64,000 nt of DNA from an uncultured Muribaculaceae bacterium. GTDB lineage: Bacteria; Bacteroidota; Bacteroidia; Bacteroidales; Muribaculaceae. Below are positions 24,589-33,387 of this stretch, piece after piece. The notes beneath the pieces were generated by a model. It was not told where the DNA came from and did not search any database. It saw only the letters and a list, made by a program, of their open reading frames with translations. The number at the start of each line of letters is the position of its first letter. Positions within the stretch are counted from its first letter, which is position 1. The position numbers and the translations under genes are program-made. The DNA is taken from assembly GCA_910588245.1 (NCBI GenBank), contig CAJUQP010000001.1, forward strand, positions 196,204 through 260,203. The letters are read 5' to 3'.

Positions 24589-27389
24589 CACAAATGAATC
24601 AACTTTGGCTTAAGGTATCTTGCTGTGTATGATGCGGTGCATTCCGCCACCTTCTCAGGAGTCCCTTCGGCAACCACCGTGCCACCTCCTTCTCCACCTT
24701 CCGGACCTATGTCAATGACCCAGTCTGCCGATTTCACGACATCCATGTTATGTTCAATTATTATCACGGTATGACCTTTCTCCACAAGAGCATTGAGCGA
24801 CTTAAGCAACGTGGCGATATCATGGAAATGAAGGCCTGTGGTAGGCTCATCAAAAATGAAAAGTGTATGGTCAAGGTTTTCCTGGGATATGAAATATGCA
24901 AGCTTGACTCGCTGGTTCTCCCCACCGGAAAGTGTGGATGAACTCTGACCGAGTTTAATGTATCCAAGCCCGACATCCATTAGAGGCTGAAGTCGCTTGA
25001 TAATCTTTTTCTCCTGGCTTCCTGGATTCTCGCTAAGAAACTCTATGGCCTGACGTATGGTCATCTCAAGGAAATCATAGATATTCTTTCCCCTGTAAGT
25101 CACATCAAGCACTTCTTGCTTGTATTTCTTACCATGGCAGACCTCACACTCCACTTTTATGTCAGCCATAAACTGCATGGGAATCGTTATCGATCCCTCC
25201 CCTTTGCACTCCTCGCATCTGCCACCCTCGGCATTAAATGAAAAGAATGAGGGTGTGAAACCCATCTGTCGGGAAAGTTGCTGGTCAGCGAAAAGCCTAC
25301 GGATCTCGTCGAAAGCCTTAAGGTATGTTGCAGGATTAGAGCGCGAGGAAGTTCCGATAGGATTCTGGTCAACAAACTCCACTGCCTTGACATCGCGTAG
25401 ATCGCCTGACAATTTATGGTATGCTCCCGGAGCATCAGTCGATTCGCCGAGTTCCCTGGCAAGAGCCTTATACAGTATTTCTCTCACAAGTGTGGATTTG
25501 CCCGAACCGCTGACTCCAGTCACGACTGTCATTATGCCAAGTGGGAAACGCACGTCAATATTCTTAAGATTATTCTCCTGTGCGCCGGCTATCTCGATAT
25601 ACCTTTTCCATGGACGTCGGAGAGGAGAATAGTCGATCGTTCTTACTCCTCTAAGATAATCTACGGTATATGAATCGGAAGGTTCTCCCGACTCAAGAGT
25701 TTTCTTAAGATCACCCTGATATACAATCTCTCCACCCAGACGACCCGCATCCTTGCCGATATCGACAATATAGTCGGCCGCAAACATGATCTCCTCGTCA
25801 TGCTCCACCACAATGACGGTGTTGCCTATCTGCTGGAGCCGACGAAGCACGGATATCAGTCTCTGCGTGTCGCGCGAATGCAATCCGATACTCGGCTCAT
25901 CAAGTATGTACATCGACCCGACAAGCGATGATCCGAGTGAGGTGGCGAGATTTATACGCTGACTCTCTCCGCCGGATAGCGTTGACGACAGACGATCAAG
26001 TGTGAGATATCCAAGTCCGACTTCGTCGAGAAACTCAAGACGGTTATTAATCTCAACCAGCAGACGTTTGGCGATCGCCCTGTCGGTGTCCGACAGATTC
26101 AGCTCTGCAAAAAGCCTGCGAAGAGAAGAAATCGGCATTCTTACAAGATCTGTGATTGTATGTCCGTCTATCTTCACATATTCCACATCCTTATGAAGAC
26201 GGGAGCCATGACATTCCGGGCAACGTGTTTTCCCTCTGTAGCGCGCCTTCAGGACACGGTATTGTATCTTATATTGGTTCTCATCAACCCATCTGAAGAA
26301 ACCGTCGATACCTTCCCATGCATGATTGCCGTGCCACAGGAAACTTTTCTGCTCAGCCGTAAGATCCGAGTAAGGAGTATGTATGGGGAAACTGAATCTT
26401 GGTGCGAGATGGATCAGATGCTTCTTCCATTCCCCCATTTTCTCCCCACGCCAACATTGCACGGCATCCTGATAAACGGAAAGAGACTTGTCAGGGACAA
26501 CAAGATCCTCCGATATTCCCATCACCTTGCCGAAACCCTCACATACCGGACAGGCTCCGTATGGATTATTGAAATTAAACATCAGATCGTTTGGCTCTCT
26601 GAATTCCATGCCGTCTGCCATGAATTTTCGCGAGTAACAATGCTCATGTACGCCGTCGGAAGTCCAAGCCTTTATTATGCATTGGTCATGGCCTTCATAA
26701 TATGCTGTCTCTATCGAGTCGGTGAGACGGGATATCTCATCCTTGTCATCCCTGACAGCAAGACGGTCGATCAACAGACGGTATCCATCCGTCCCCGAAG
26801 GATGTGTTCCCGCAAGCACGTCACTGATGTCATAAAAGTCACCTTCTTTTTCAAGACGTGAATATCCCTCTTTCATGTATATCTCAAGCTGTTGCTCGAA
26901 AGTTCTCCCTTCCGCGACATTGATATCCACAAGAACTGCAATTCTTGTCGACTCAGGATAGGCAAATGCCGCCTTGACAATATCCTCGATCGAATGTTTT
27001 CTTACCTCTCTACCGGATAATGGCGAGAAAGTATGACCTATCCGAGCGAAAAGCATACGTAGATAGTCATATATCTCAGTAGATGTTCCGACTGTACTCC
27101 TTGGATTACGGGTATTAACTTTCTGCTCAATGGCAATCGCCGGGGGAAGACCCTTGATATAGTCGCATTCAGGTTTGGCCATACGCCCAAGAAACTGGCG
27201 CGCATATGCCGAAAGGCTCTCAACATATCTACGCTGACCCTCCGCATAGAGAGTATCGAAAGCGAGCGAGGACTTACCGGAACCACTCACTCCCGTCACA
27301 ACTATGAATTTATTAAGAGGAAGCGATATGTCGATATTCTTAAGGTTATTTACTCTCGCTCCCTTTATTTCTATCGTCTTATTATCCAT
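24588..27389 (-). CDS. uvrA: UvrA excinuclease subunit, second paralogue
   Basis: This second UvrA has 933 residues, with Walker A GVSGSGKSS (33-41), signature LSGGESQRI, a second Walker A GVSGSGKST (about 625), zinc cysteines CEEC and CEVC at about 725-750, and LSGGENQRV. CPVC at about 280 lacks the preceding CxxC pair, as in the first copy. The segment corresponding to the UvrB-binding domain differs clearly from the copy at 8924 (IAVLVDINVAEGRTFEQQ against IQILAPLVKNRKGHYKEL, the latter closer to E. coli). The two copies are therefore old paralogues, not a recent duplication. Which one works with the UvrB at 46223 cannot be read from sequence, though the first has the more E. coli-like contact region. 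Confidence 0.94.
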   Translation of the reverse strand: MDNKTIEIKGARVNNLKNIDISLPLNKFIVVTGVSGSGKSSLAFDTLYAEGQRRYVESLSAYARQFLGRMAKPECDYIKGLPPAIAIEQKVNTRNPRSTVGTSTEIYDYLRMLFARIGHTFSPLSGREVRKHSIEDIVKAAFAYPESTRIAVLVDINVAEGRTFEQQLEIYMKEGYSRLEKEGDFYDISDVLAGTHPSGTDGYRLLIDRLAVRDDKDEISRLTDSIETAYYEGHDQCIIKAWTSDGVHEHCYSRKFMADGMEFREPNDLMFNFNNPYGACPVCEGFGKVMGISEDLVVPDKSLSVYQDAVQCWRGEKMGEWKKHLIHLAPRFSFPIHTPYSDLTAEQKSFLWHGNHAWEGIDGFFRWVDENQYKIQYRVLKARYRGKTRCPECHGSRLHKDVEYVKIDGHTITDLVRMPISSLRRLFAELNLSDTDRAIAKRLLVEINNRLEFLDEVGLGYLTLDRLSSTLSGGESQRINLATSLGSSLVGSMYILDEPSIGLHSRDTQRLISVLRRLQQIGNTVIVVEHDEEIMFAADYIVDIGKDAGRLGGEIVYQGDLKKTLESGEPSDSYTVDYLRGVRTIDYSPLRRPWKRYIEIAGAQENNLKNIDVRFPLGIMTVVTGVSGSGKSTLVREILYKALARELGESTDAPGAYHKLSGDLRDVKAVEFVDQNPIGTSSRSNPATYLKAFDEIRRLFADQQLSRQMGFTPSFFSFNAEGGRCEECKGEGSITIPMQFMADIKVECEVCHGKKYKQEVLDVTYRGKNIYDFLEMTIRQAIEFLSENPGSQEKKIIKRLQPLMDVGLGYIKLGQSSSTLSGGENQRVKLAYFISQENLDHTLFIFDEPTTGLHFHDIATLLKSLNALVEKGHTVIIIEHNMDVVKSADWVIDIGPEGGEGGGTVVAEGTPEKVAECTASYTARYLKPKLIHL

Positions 27390-27509
27390 CTGCTATTTTG
27401 AAAAAAAGGCTTTATACTACGGTTGCACCGTATGCGCGGAGGCATCGAGTCGCTGCAATCACGAAAGGATCATCATATAAGCCGGCATATATCGGCAGGT
27501 GATCACGAA

Positions 27510-27558
27510 AGACCTATATAATAGAACGAAGCAATATAGTGAAATGTTATATAGGTCT
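27510..27558. repeat. 12-bp inverted repeat between uvrA and the Arg/His-rich gene
   Basis: AGACCTATATAA (27510-27521) and TTATATAGGTCT (27547-27558) are perfect complements with a 25-nt spacer. The same intergenic region has the direct repeat ATCACGAAAG (at about 27459 and 27502) and a small hairpin TACGGT-TGC-ACCGTA (27418-27432). The stretch is about 240 bp and holds no gene. Confidence 0.55.
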
Positions 27559-27568
27559 ACCAACCGCA

Positions 27569-27603
27569 GACGAGGCTGCCAGTAAATAACTGACAGCCCC
27601 GTC
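27569..27603 (-). terminator. Terminator of the Arg/His-rich secreted protein gene
   Basis: GACGAGGCTG with CCAG on the left and CTGACAGCCCCGTC on the right form an imperfect stem around a TAAATAA loop, 25 bp beyond the minus-strand stop at 27629. An A/T-rich run (TATTTATTTT) lies between stop and hairpin. Confidence 0.5.
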
Positions 27604-27628
27604 TATTTATTTTCCTGCCGGAATCCGG

Positions 27629-28207
27629 TCAAAGATTAATATTGAGATGGATCGAAGGAACTGCAACCCAGGGATCAGATGGAGTCCAGTTTACAGAAAT
27701 AGTATTACGCGGGCCATAAACATCGCGATAAGGATAGATCCGCTGGGTGTAGAACCGGTTGCCTCTGCGATATCTCACTATGTAGGTGTCATAATCTATC
27801 TGCCATACATCCACATCGCGGCATCCTCTTGTGGCGTATCTCACCATCGGAGCAAGACGTGGTGGAGGTGGAGGAGGCACCGGGCCATATCTTCTCGGAG
27901 GAGGAGGAGGCACCGGACGATAGTGCTGAGGAGGAGGAGCGGGACGATAGCCGTTGACAGGTCTATAGCGTTTGTCATGCTTTCTGTTGTCATGACGTCG
28001 GTCGATGTATTTATCCTTATGTCTCTTCTCGCCCCTGTCTCCAGGACGGGCAACTGAATTTCCATAATGACGATCGCTGCGGTGATTCCGGTCACGCTGT
28101 TCCTGACGGTCACGGTCTCTGTGGTCTCTGTGTCGGTCGGCGAAAGCCACATTCGTACCTATAGAGAGAAAAAGAGAGAGAATCAATGATGTAACAATTG
28201 GTCTCAT
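27629..28207 (-). CDS. Secreted Arg/His/Asp-rich and Pro-rich protein
   Basis: The protein has 192 residues and a signal peptide (PIVTSLILSLFLSIGTNVAFA). Residues about 24-80 are a highly charged tract of Arg, His and Asp (RHRDHRDRDRQEQRDRNHR). Residues about 85-118 are proline-rich repeats (RPVPPPPPRRYGPVPPPPPP). Residues about 120-192 form a compact domain with alternating strands (DVWQIDYDTYIVRYRRGNRF) and many aromatic residues. The charged and Pro tracts are probably disordered and surface- or wall-interacting. The His-rich tract could bind metal. No family is recognised. It is monocistronic. Confidence 0.7.
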   Translation of the reverse strand: MRPIVTSLILSLFLSIGTNVAFADRHRDHRDRDRQEQRDRNHRSDRHYGNSVARPGDRGEKRHKDKYIDRRHDNRKHDKRYRPVNGYRPAPPPQHYRPVPPPPPRRYGPVPPPPPPRLAPMVRYATRGCRDVDVWQIDYDTYIVRYRRGNRFYTQRIYPYRDVYGPRNTISVNWTPSDPWVAVPSIHLNINL

Positions 28208-28312
28208 AGCGGTGACTTTTAAATGTTATGGGGAATAATCCGTTTATAAAAAAGACAAATAATCACCGTAAGGTTTATGATATGTACGCAAAAAAATGTT
28301 AAGAACGCAATC

Positions 28313-30283
28313 TCATTTCATATCCAGCCATTCTCGCCACATATCTGCCGTCTGATCCATACCGGCGCCACCATAAAGTTCCACAAGCCTCATTATGGGT
28401 TCTCTATTGCCATTATCACATTTTGCCGCCGCTTGATAATTAAGTGCCGCATTAGAAAGGTCGCCGTCTTCCGCGAGAAAATCACCTTTTGTCATACATG
28501 CTTCATAATACCGTTCTCCTCTCCCTTTGATTATTCCATCAAGTATCCGATAACCCTCTTTACGCTCTCCCCTCCCGACCTGTGCGATCGCCTTTCCAAG
28601 CAAAGCTCGTTGACTTTGAGAATAAATGCGAAGAGATTTCTCAAATTGAGATAGTGCGGCATCATAATCGGCATCTCTTTCCATGATTTCAAAACCCATT
28701 GAGCAGAACTCATCCGATAAAGTGGCGAGCAACTCATCCTGCTCCTTTATTTTCGCATGAAGTTTGTCTGTCTCCGACAAAAATCTTGAAATAAGACGTC
28801 TAACACTTTTTTTCGAGAAGGCTCCTACAAGGCTTTCGACTTCCCATAACGTCTCTACAGAATCTTTATATGCACCGCCTCTATATTGCTTGATAGCCTC
28901 CAGAGAGAGTCTATGTGCGCTGGCCTCCTGTATGACGCGGTCAGCTGCTGCGCTATCGTTATAATTCTTACTGAAACACACTGCTCCCGGACTGACGATA
29001 ACATCATATTTCCTTATCGGATTGACAAATCTAAGACCTTCCAAGCTCCTGCACCGACTAAGCGCCACATACGTCTGTCCTGCAGAAAACGCACCTCTTC
29101 CCATATCGATAGTGACACTGTTGAATGTCAGCCCCTGACTTTTATGTATCGTAAGTGCCCAGGCAGCCTTGAGAGGAAACTGAATGAATCTGCCAAGCAC
29201 CTCCTCCTTTACTTTACGTTCCTTCTCATCGTAAGTATAGGTTATATTCTCCCAGGTCTCCTGATCCACTCTCTCCACTCTGCCGTCTTCAAATTCTATT
29301 AATATCTCCTTTTCTGATATTTCCTTAACCCTTGCAATAGTGCCGTTGATCCAACGTCGGTCTTTATCATTACGTATCATCATGACCTGAGCGTCTTTTT
29401 TAAGGGTCAGGCTAAGTTCTGTGGGAAGTAATTTATCCGGGAAATCATCTTCTATCACACCTTCAAAGACGAACTCCTTTCCCGGGAGCTGCTCCATACA
29501 TTCTGAATTTATTGCATTCGCCGCATCTTTGCGCGAAGCGAGTATTATACCGAATTTATCCTCGGTCTTCTGCATATTGTCTTGCTCCACACGAGAATTG
29601 AGCAAGCGGAGATCAGCTTCTGTGACACGGTTCAACCTAACCTTGTCGAGCAATTCTATAAAACTCGCGTCCGACTGCCGATAGATCTTTTTCAATTCGA
29701 CAGAGACGAGTTCAGCTTTTCTATATGCATTGGCGTTGAAAAAGAAAAAATCCTGGTAATACCTCGCGAGTATATCTCTCGTATCAGGTGTTACTACCGG
29801 TTCAAGCTGAAAAATATCCCCCACGAGAAGGAGCTGTACTCCTCCGAAAGGCAATCCAGGCTTTCTTCTCACACCCCTCAGCAGACGGTCGATAAAATCA
29901 ATGGTATCAGGTCTGACCATTGATATCTCATCTATTATTATCAACTCAAGTTCACATAGGAGCTTCCGTTTCTTCCTTGAAAATTTACCGCTTTTGGAGA
30001 AAGCAGACACAGAATATTCCGGATCATCCGGAGGCACCGGACGCAGCGGCATCTGGAAAAAGGAATGGATTGTCATGCCCCCGACATTGACCGCGGCGAC
30101 ACCTGTGGGCGCAAGCACCACAAACTGTTTATCAATATGCTTGCAAATGTAGCGTAAGAAAGTTGATTTACCCGTACCGGCTTTACCCGTCAAGAATAAA
30201 TTGGCGTCTGTAAGACGCAGGATATCGCAGGCTTTCCGGAATTCCTCGTTGGCGGGATCTATTATGTCGGTAAGTTCTGTCAT
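28313..30283 (-). CDS. PIF1-type superfamily 1B helicase with C-terminal helical repeats
   Basis: This 656-residue protein has a PIF1/RecD-like motor: Walker A LTGKAGTGKST (31-41), LAPTGVAAVNVGG, LIIDEISMVRPD (Walker B), VGDIFQLEPV, and the C-terminal LTIHKSQGLTF and YVALSRCRSLEGL. Residues about 510-656 look like TPR repeats (DAALSQFEKSLRIYSQSQRA and ALNYQAAAKCDNGN). PIF1 enzymes unwind DNA 5'-3' and resolve G-quadruplexes and R-loops. A TTG at 30310 extends the frame, but the ATG at 30283 directly precedes family homology. It follows nadC and yraN on the same strand. Confidence 0.9.
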   Translation of the reverse strand: MTELTDIIDPANEEFRKACDILRLTDANLFLTGKAGTGKSTFLRYICKHIDKQFVVLAPTGVAAVNVGGMTIHSFFQMPLRPVPPDDPEYSVSAFSKSGKFSRKKRKLLCELELIIIDEISMVRPDTIDFIDRLLRGVRRKPGLPFGGVQLLLVGDIFQLEPVVTPDTRDILARYYQDFFFFNANAYRKAELVSVELKKIYRQSDASFIELLDKVRLNRVTEADLRLLNSRVEQDNMQKTEDKFGIILASRKDAANAINSECMEQLPGKEFVFEGVIEDDFPDKLLPTELSLTLKKDAQVMMIRNDKDRRWINGTIARVKEISEKEILIEFEDGRVERVDQETWENITYTYDEKERKVKEEVLGRFIQFPLKAAWALTIHKSQGLTFNSVTIDMGRGAFSAGQTYVALSRCRSLEGLRFVNPIRKYDVIVSPGAVCFSKNYNDSAAADRVIQEASAHRLSLEAIKQYRGGAYKDSVETLWEVESLVGAFSKKSVRRLISRFLSETDKLHAKIKEQDELLATLSDEFCSMGFEIMERDADYDAALSQFEKSLRIYSQSQRALLGKAIAQVGRGERKEGYRILDGIIKGRGERYYEACMTKGDFLAEDGDLSNAALNYQAAAKCDNGNREPIMRLVELYGGAGMDQTADMWREWLDMK

Positions 30284-30343
30284 AGGATATGGTTTACCGG
30301 AATTATTCAATGGTATCTTCCCTTAAGATTTGAATAAAATACG

Positions 30344-30721
30344 CTACATCAGAGGAGAGAGGAAAGCGTCCTCATATACCTCAAGTCTGTAGTCAGTGAA
30401 ATCTCCTGTCAGTGTGACTATGTCATAGCGGTATTCAAAATCCGCCGGTTGCATCCTTAAGTAGATGTCAGCCCCTCGTGCCATCCTTTTCATTTTGTCC
30501 GGGGTCACAGCATCAAGCGCATCCATATGTCGGCCGCTTCTCGCCTTAACCTCTACAAAGACTATGATATCATCTGTCTGGGCGATGATATCTATCTCTA
30601 TACGTCGGCAGCGCCAGTTCCTTTCCCTTATCGCGTAACCATTGGCCACATAATACTCCACAGCCTTGGCTTCGGCGAATTTACCGAAGTCAAGGTCGCG
30701 GAGTTTATCATTTCTGTCCAT
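30344..30721 (-). CDS. yraN: YraN (UPF0102) nuclease-fold protein
   Basis: This 125-residue protein belongs to UPF0102, a small family with a restriction-endonuclease-like fold. The motif set is visible: GKFAEAKAVEYYVANGY, RNWRCRRIEIDIIA (acidic residues) and VFVEVKARSG (E-x-K). The biochemical role is not settled. The start codon lies 7 bp after the nadC stop, so it is the second gene of the nadC-yraN-PIF1 unit. Confidence 0.9.
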   Translation of the reverse strand: MDRNDKLRDLDFGKFAEAKAVEYYVANGYAIRERNWRCRRIEIDIIAQTDDIIVFVEVKARSGRHMDALDAVTPDKMKRMARGADIYLRMQPADFEYRYDIVTLTGDFTDYRLEVYEDAFLSPLM

Positions 30722-30728
30722 TCAGAGA

Positions 30729-31577
30729 TCAGAAAGCTTTGAACGATAGGTCAAGCCCCTTTACACTATGGGTCAAAGCGCCGACAGAGATAAAGTCTAC
30801 GCCTGCTTCGCCATATGCACGCAGATTCTCCAACGTGATGCCGCCGCTCGATTCTGTCTCACACCTTCCGCCGACAAGTTTCACCGCCTCTTTGGTAAGT
30901 TCCGGAGTAAAATTATCGAACATTATCCTGTCTACGCCACCAGCTGCGAAAACCCTGTTTATATCGTCGAGAGAACGGACCTCAACCTCTATTTTCAGAT
31001 CCTTGCCGTTTGCCTTGCAATAATCCCTCGCGCGCTCAATAGCTTTCTCTATGCCCCCGGCAAAATCGATGTGATTATCCTTGATTAGTATCATGTCGAA
31101 AAGACCGATCCGGTGGTTAGTCCCTCCCCCGATCTTTACTGCCTCTTTCTCCATGATTCTCATTCCGGGGGTTGTCTTACGCGTATCGAGCACCTTTGTA
31201 TGCAGACCTTTGAGTTCATCCTGATAGCGGCGTGTCATGGTAGCCACGCCACTCATGCGCTGCATGATGTTGAGCATCGTGCGCTCAGCCACGAGAAGAG
31301 ATCTCACCGGGCCCTCCGCCACGAAGACGATGTCTCCGGGCTCCACGCTCTCACCGTCATTGATCATGACATCAACTTTGATTGATGGATCGACCTTATG
31401 GAGCACCCTGATTCCCTCCTCAACTCCAGCGATGATACCGGCTTCCTTCACAAGAAGCCTCGAACGTCCCATCGCCTCAGCCGGGATTGTCGACAATGTG
31501 GTGTGGTCGCCGTCGCCTATGTCTTCCGCGAATGCCAGATCAAGCAATTGCTCTATGAGCTGCTCTTTTGTTTCCAT
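30729..31577 (-). CDS. nadC: Nicotinate-nucleotide pyrophosphorylase (carboxylating)
   Basis: NadC converts quinolinate and PRPP to nicotinate mononucleotide, CO2 and pyrophosphate in de novo NAD synthesis. The 282-residue protein shows EDIGDGDHTT near the N-terminus, RTMLNIMQRMSGVAT, the substrate-binding VLDTRKTTPGMR, GGGTNHR, ILIKDNHI, and C-terminal ESSGGI and DFISVGALTHS. An in-frame extension upstream to 31613 exists, but the ATG at 31577 matches the family start. nadA and nadB are not in the window. Confidence 0.96.
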   Translation of the reverse strand: METKEQLIEQLLDLAFAEDIGDGDHTTLSTIPAEAMGRSRLLVKEAGIIAGVEEGIRVLHKVDPSIKVDVMINDGESVEPGDIVFVAEGPVRSLLVAERTMLNIMQRMSGVATMTRRYQDELKGLHTKVLDTRKTTPGMRIMEKEAVKIGGGTNHRIGLFDMILIKDNHIDFAGGIEKAIERARDYCKANGKDLKIEVEVRSLDDINRVFAAGGVDRIMFDNFTPELTKEAVKLVGGRCETESSGGITLENLRAYGEAGVDFISVGALTHSVKGLDLSFKAF

Positions 31578-31586
31578 TATTTTTCT

Positions 31587-31594
31587 TAATTTTG
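31587..31594 (+). promoter_or_regulatory. -7 element for rlmH
   Basis: TAATTTTG at 31587-31594, with transcription expected near 31600, about 30 nt before the rlmH ATG. The nearest TTG (31568) leaves a spacer of only 16 bp, so the -33 element is uncertain. Confidence 0.45.
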
Positions 31595-31631
31595 TGTGGA
31601 ATTTCTTTTTCATGCGAAATTACAAAAAAAT

Positions 31632-32105
31632 ATGGAGATTTTATTGCTTACAGTAGGCAAAACGACTCAAAAATATATCCGGGAAGGGATCGACGAGTAT
31701 CTTAAACGTCTGAAACGATACATACCTTACCGTATCGTATCGATTCCCGACATTCGTACATCTCGCGCCATTACCCCCGAATTACAGAAAATCAAGGAAG
31801 GGGAAGCCATTCTTGATTTCCTTTCCCCGTCCGACCACTGCATTCTTCTTGACGAACACGGCAAGGAATACACATCGTCAGATTTTGCATCCGCCCTTGA
31901 GAAGATTATGGCCTCCGGCAAAAAAAGAGCCGTCTTTGTGGTAGGCGGCCCTTATGGTTTTTCAGAAAATGTCTACAGTCGTGCTGATGCGAAGGTGTCG
32001 ATCTCGAGGATGACTTTCACCCATGAGATGGTACGTCTTTTTTTTACTGAGCAGGTGTATCGGGCGATGACGATTCTGCGCGGCGAGCCTTACCACCATG
32101 AATGA
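31632..32105 (+). CDS. rlmH: 23S rRNA (pseudouridine1915-N3)-methyltransferase RlmH
   Basis: RlmH is a SPOUT-class enzyme that methylates pseudouridine 1915 of 23S rRNA in assembled ribosomes. The 157-residue protein shows the SAM-binding knot region (CILLDEHGKEYTS, VFVVGGPYGFS) and the conserved C-terminal tail (RMTFTHEMVRLFFTEQVYRA and GEPYHHE). The ATG at 31632 is chosen over a frame extension to 31596. Its last 62 bp overlap the 3' end of the convergent BT_3928-family gene. The RlmH tail is conserved, so the overlap is real. Confidence 0.95.
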   Translation: MEILLLTVGKTTQKYIREGIDEYLKRLKRYIPYRIVSIPDIRTSRAITPELQKIKEGEAILDFLSPSDHCILLDEHGKEYTSSDFASALEKIMASGKKRAVFVVGGPYGFSENVYSRADAKVSISRMTFTHEMVRLFFTEQVYRAMTILRGEPYHHE

Positions 32106-33387
32106 TATGTCGTAGTGACGGGGCAAACGACAAACACACCAATACCAGCATCCCTATCACATAAAGAGATGTGCAATGTCTTAGGATGCCGGCATTGTCT
32201 ACGCCAAACTCACGGGCGCTACCCGCTGTGTCGGGAGAAAGGAAATCATCTATGCTGATCGCGGAAAGGGTACTTTTCCAGATTATTTTTCCGGCCTCGA
32301 GATACACAATACCGGGATTGCCTCTGACAACTTCTTTTATTTGTGTATCGTCGGCGGTATAGATCGGATAACTCGCCATGGAGAGATCTTCCCATTCTTC
32401 TATCTCACTAAGCGATCCGGATACGATGCCGACCATCCTTACATTATGCTTCACCGACCATTCATAAAGAGAATTCAGTTTCCATGTAGTGGCCGGCGAG
32501 ACCTGCGCAAGATCGGGAATCATTACAAGAAGTTCCTTACCCTCGTTGTCAATAGCCTCTTCCGTCAAGTCTTCACTCCCTTCCCTGTCATATATTCTAA
32601 GGTTTTTATGTTCCTCAACGTTGTCTGATACATTCCCGGATACCGGAATCTCTTTTCTATCAACAAAGACCCATCCTTCCGATTCATCCGGAAGCTCATC
32701 ATCTGCTGAAAATTCTTCCCTTTGGCCTTCTTTCTCGTATATGAATTTGAAAGCGGTGTCGGAAGAATCCATCTCCTCCTGATCGATTATAGGCTCACCC
32801 TGTCTGTATTGACGGAAATCAATAAGTGGCTGGCTTCCGTAACCATATATCTCAATAACGAGAATAAATATGGAACTCAACAATATGGAGATCCATTGCA
32901 AAGCGGGGGTGATGAGCCAGTGGCAACGACGGTTGTATATCACAAGCCATACCACTGCAAGTGTCAGAAAGACATTTTTCCAAAACGTAGCCCAATTGCT
33001 GATGACAAGAGCGTCGCCAAAGCATCCGCAGTCGTCAACCGGATCTGATATGGCAATCCACAAAGACAAAGGCAGCATGATCGCCATCAGAAGAAGGATA
33101 ACCACAGCAATAGACCGGCGCAGACACCCGGCGGCCAACAGGACACCGACAACAAACTCTGCGGCACATAGCGCGAAAACGCCTGCAAGTTCAAGATTTG
33201 GCCAGATATCCAATGATAGTGCCGAAAGATAGGCATCTACCTTATAGAGAGTGCCCCATGGATCAACTGCCTTCACAAAGCCGGAGAATATGAAGACACT
33301 GCCGACACTGATACGGAGTATCCACGTCACAACGTCGGTAATACGTCTGTTTCGGGAAGATCTGACCACAAGTCGCTCATTCTCCAT
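32044..33387 (-). CDS. BT_3928-family DoxX-like membrane protein
   Basis: The protein has 447 residues. The N-terminal part is a DoxX/MauE-like four-helix membrane domain (ILRISVGSVFIFSGFVKAVDP, then LAGVFALCAAEFVVGVLLA, VVILLLMAIMLPLSLWIAI), with CGCFGD after it. A fourth segment and a long hydrophilic region follow. Around 290-370 a thioredoxin-like stretch (TTWKLNSLYEWSVKHNVRM) is visible, and a last membrane helix lies near 405-425. The architecture suggests disulfide or quinone-linked redox work in the envelope, which is inference. The start overlaps the DUF1599 stop by 11 bp. The 3' end overlaps rlmH by 62 bp. Confidence 0.85.
   Translation of the reverse strand: MENERLVVRSSRNRRITDVVTWILRISVGSVFIFSGFVKAVDPWGTLYKVDAYLSALSLDIWPNLELAGVFALCAAEFVVGVLLAAGCLRRSIAVVILLLMAIMLPLSLWIAISDPVDDCGCFGDALVISNWATFWKNVFLTLAVVWLVIYNRRCHWLITPALQWISILLSSIFILVIEIYGYGSQPLIDFRQYRQGEPIIDQEEMDSSDTAFKFIYEKEGQREEFSADDELPDESEGWVFVDRKEIPVSGNVSDNVEEHKNLRIYDREGSEDLTEEAIDNEGKELLVMIPDLAQVSPATTWKLNSLYEWSVKHNVRMVGIVSGSLSEIEEWEDLSMASYPIYTADDTQIKEVVRGNPGIVYLEAGKIIWKSTLSAISIDDFLSPDTAGSAREFGVDNAGILRHCTSLYVIGMLVLVCLSFAPSLRHIIHGGKARRAESSSPDTPAQ

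Noticed and set aside
26160..26861. A 233-residue plus-strand frame inside the second uvrA
   Set aside because: Antisense to a conserved UvrA; the translation has no family features.
27850..27960. Repetitive GGAGG-rich DNA that could be a short tandem repeat or CRISPR-like array
   Set aside because: It is the coding sequence of the poly-Pro/Arg tract; repeats are irregular and in frame, with no spacers.
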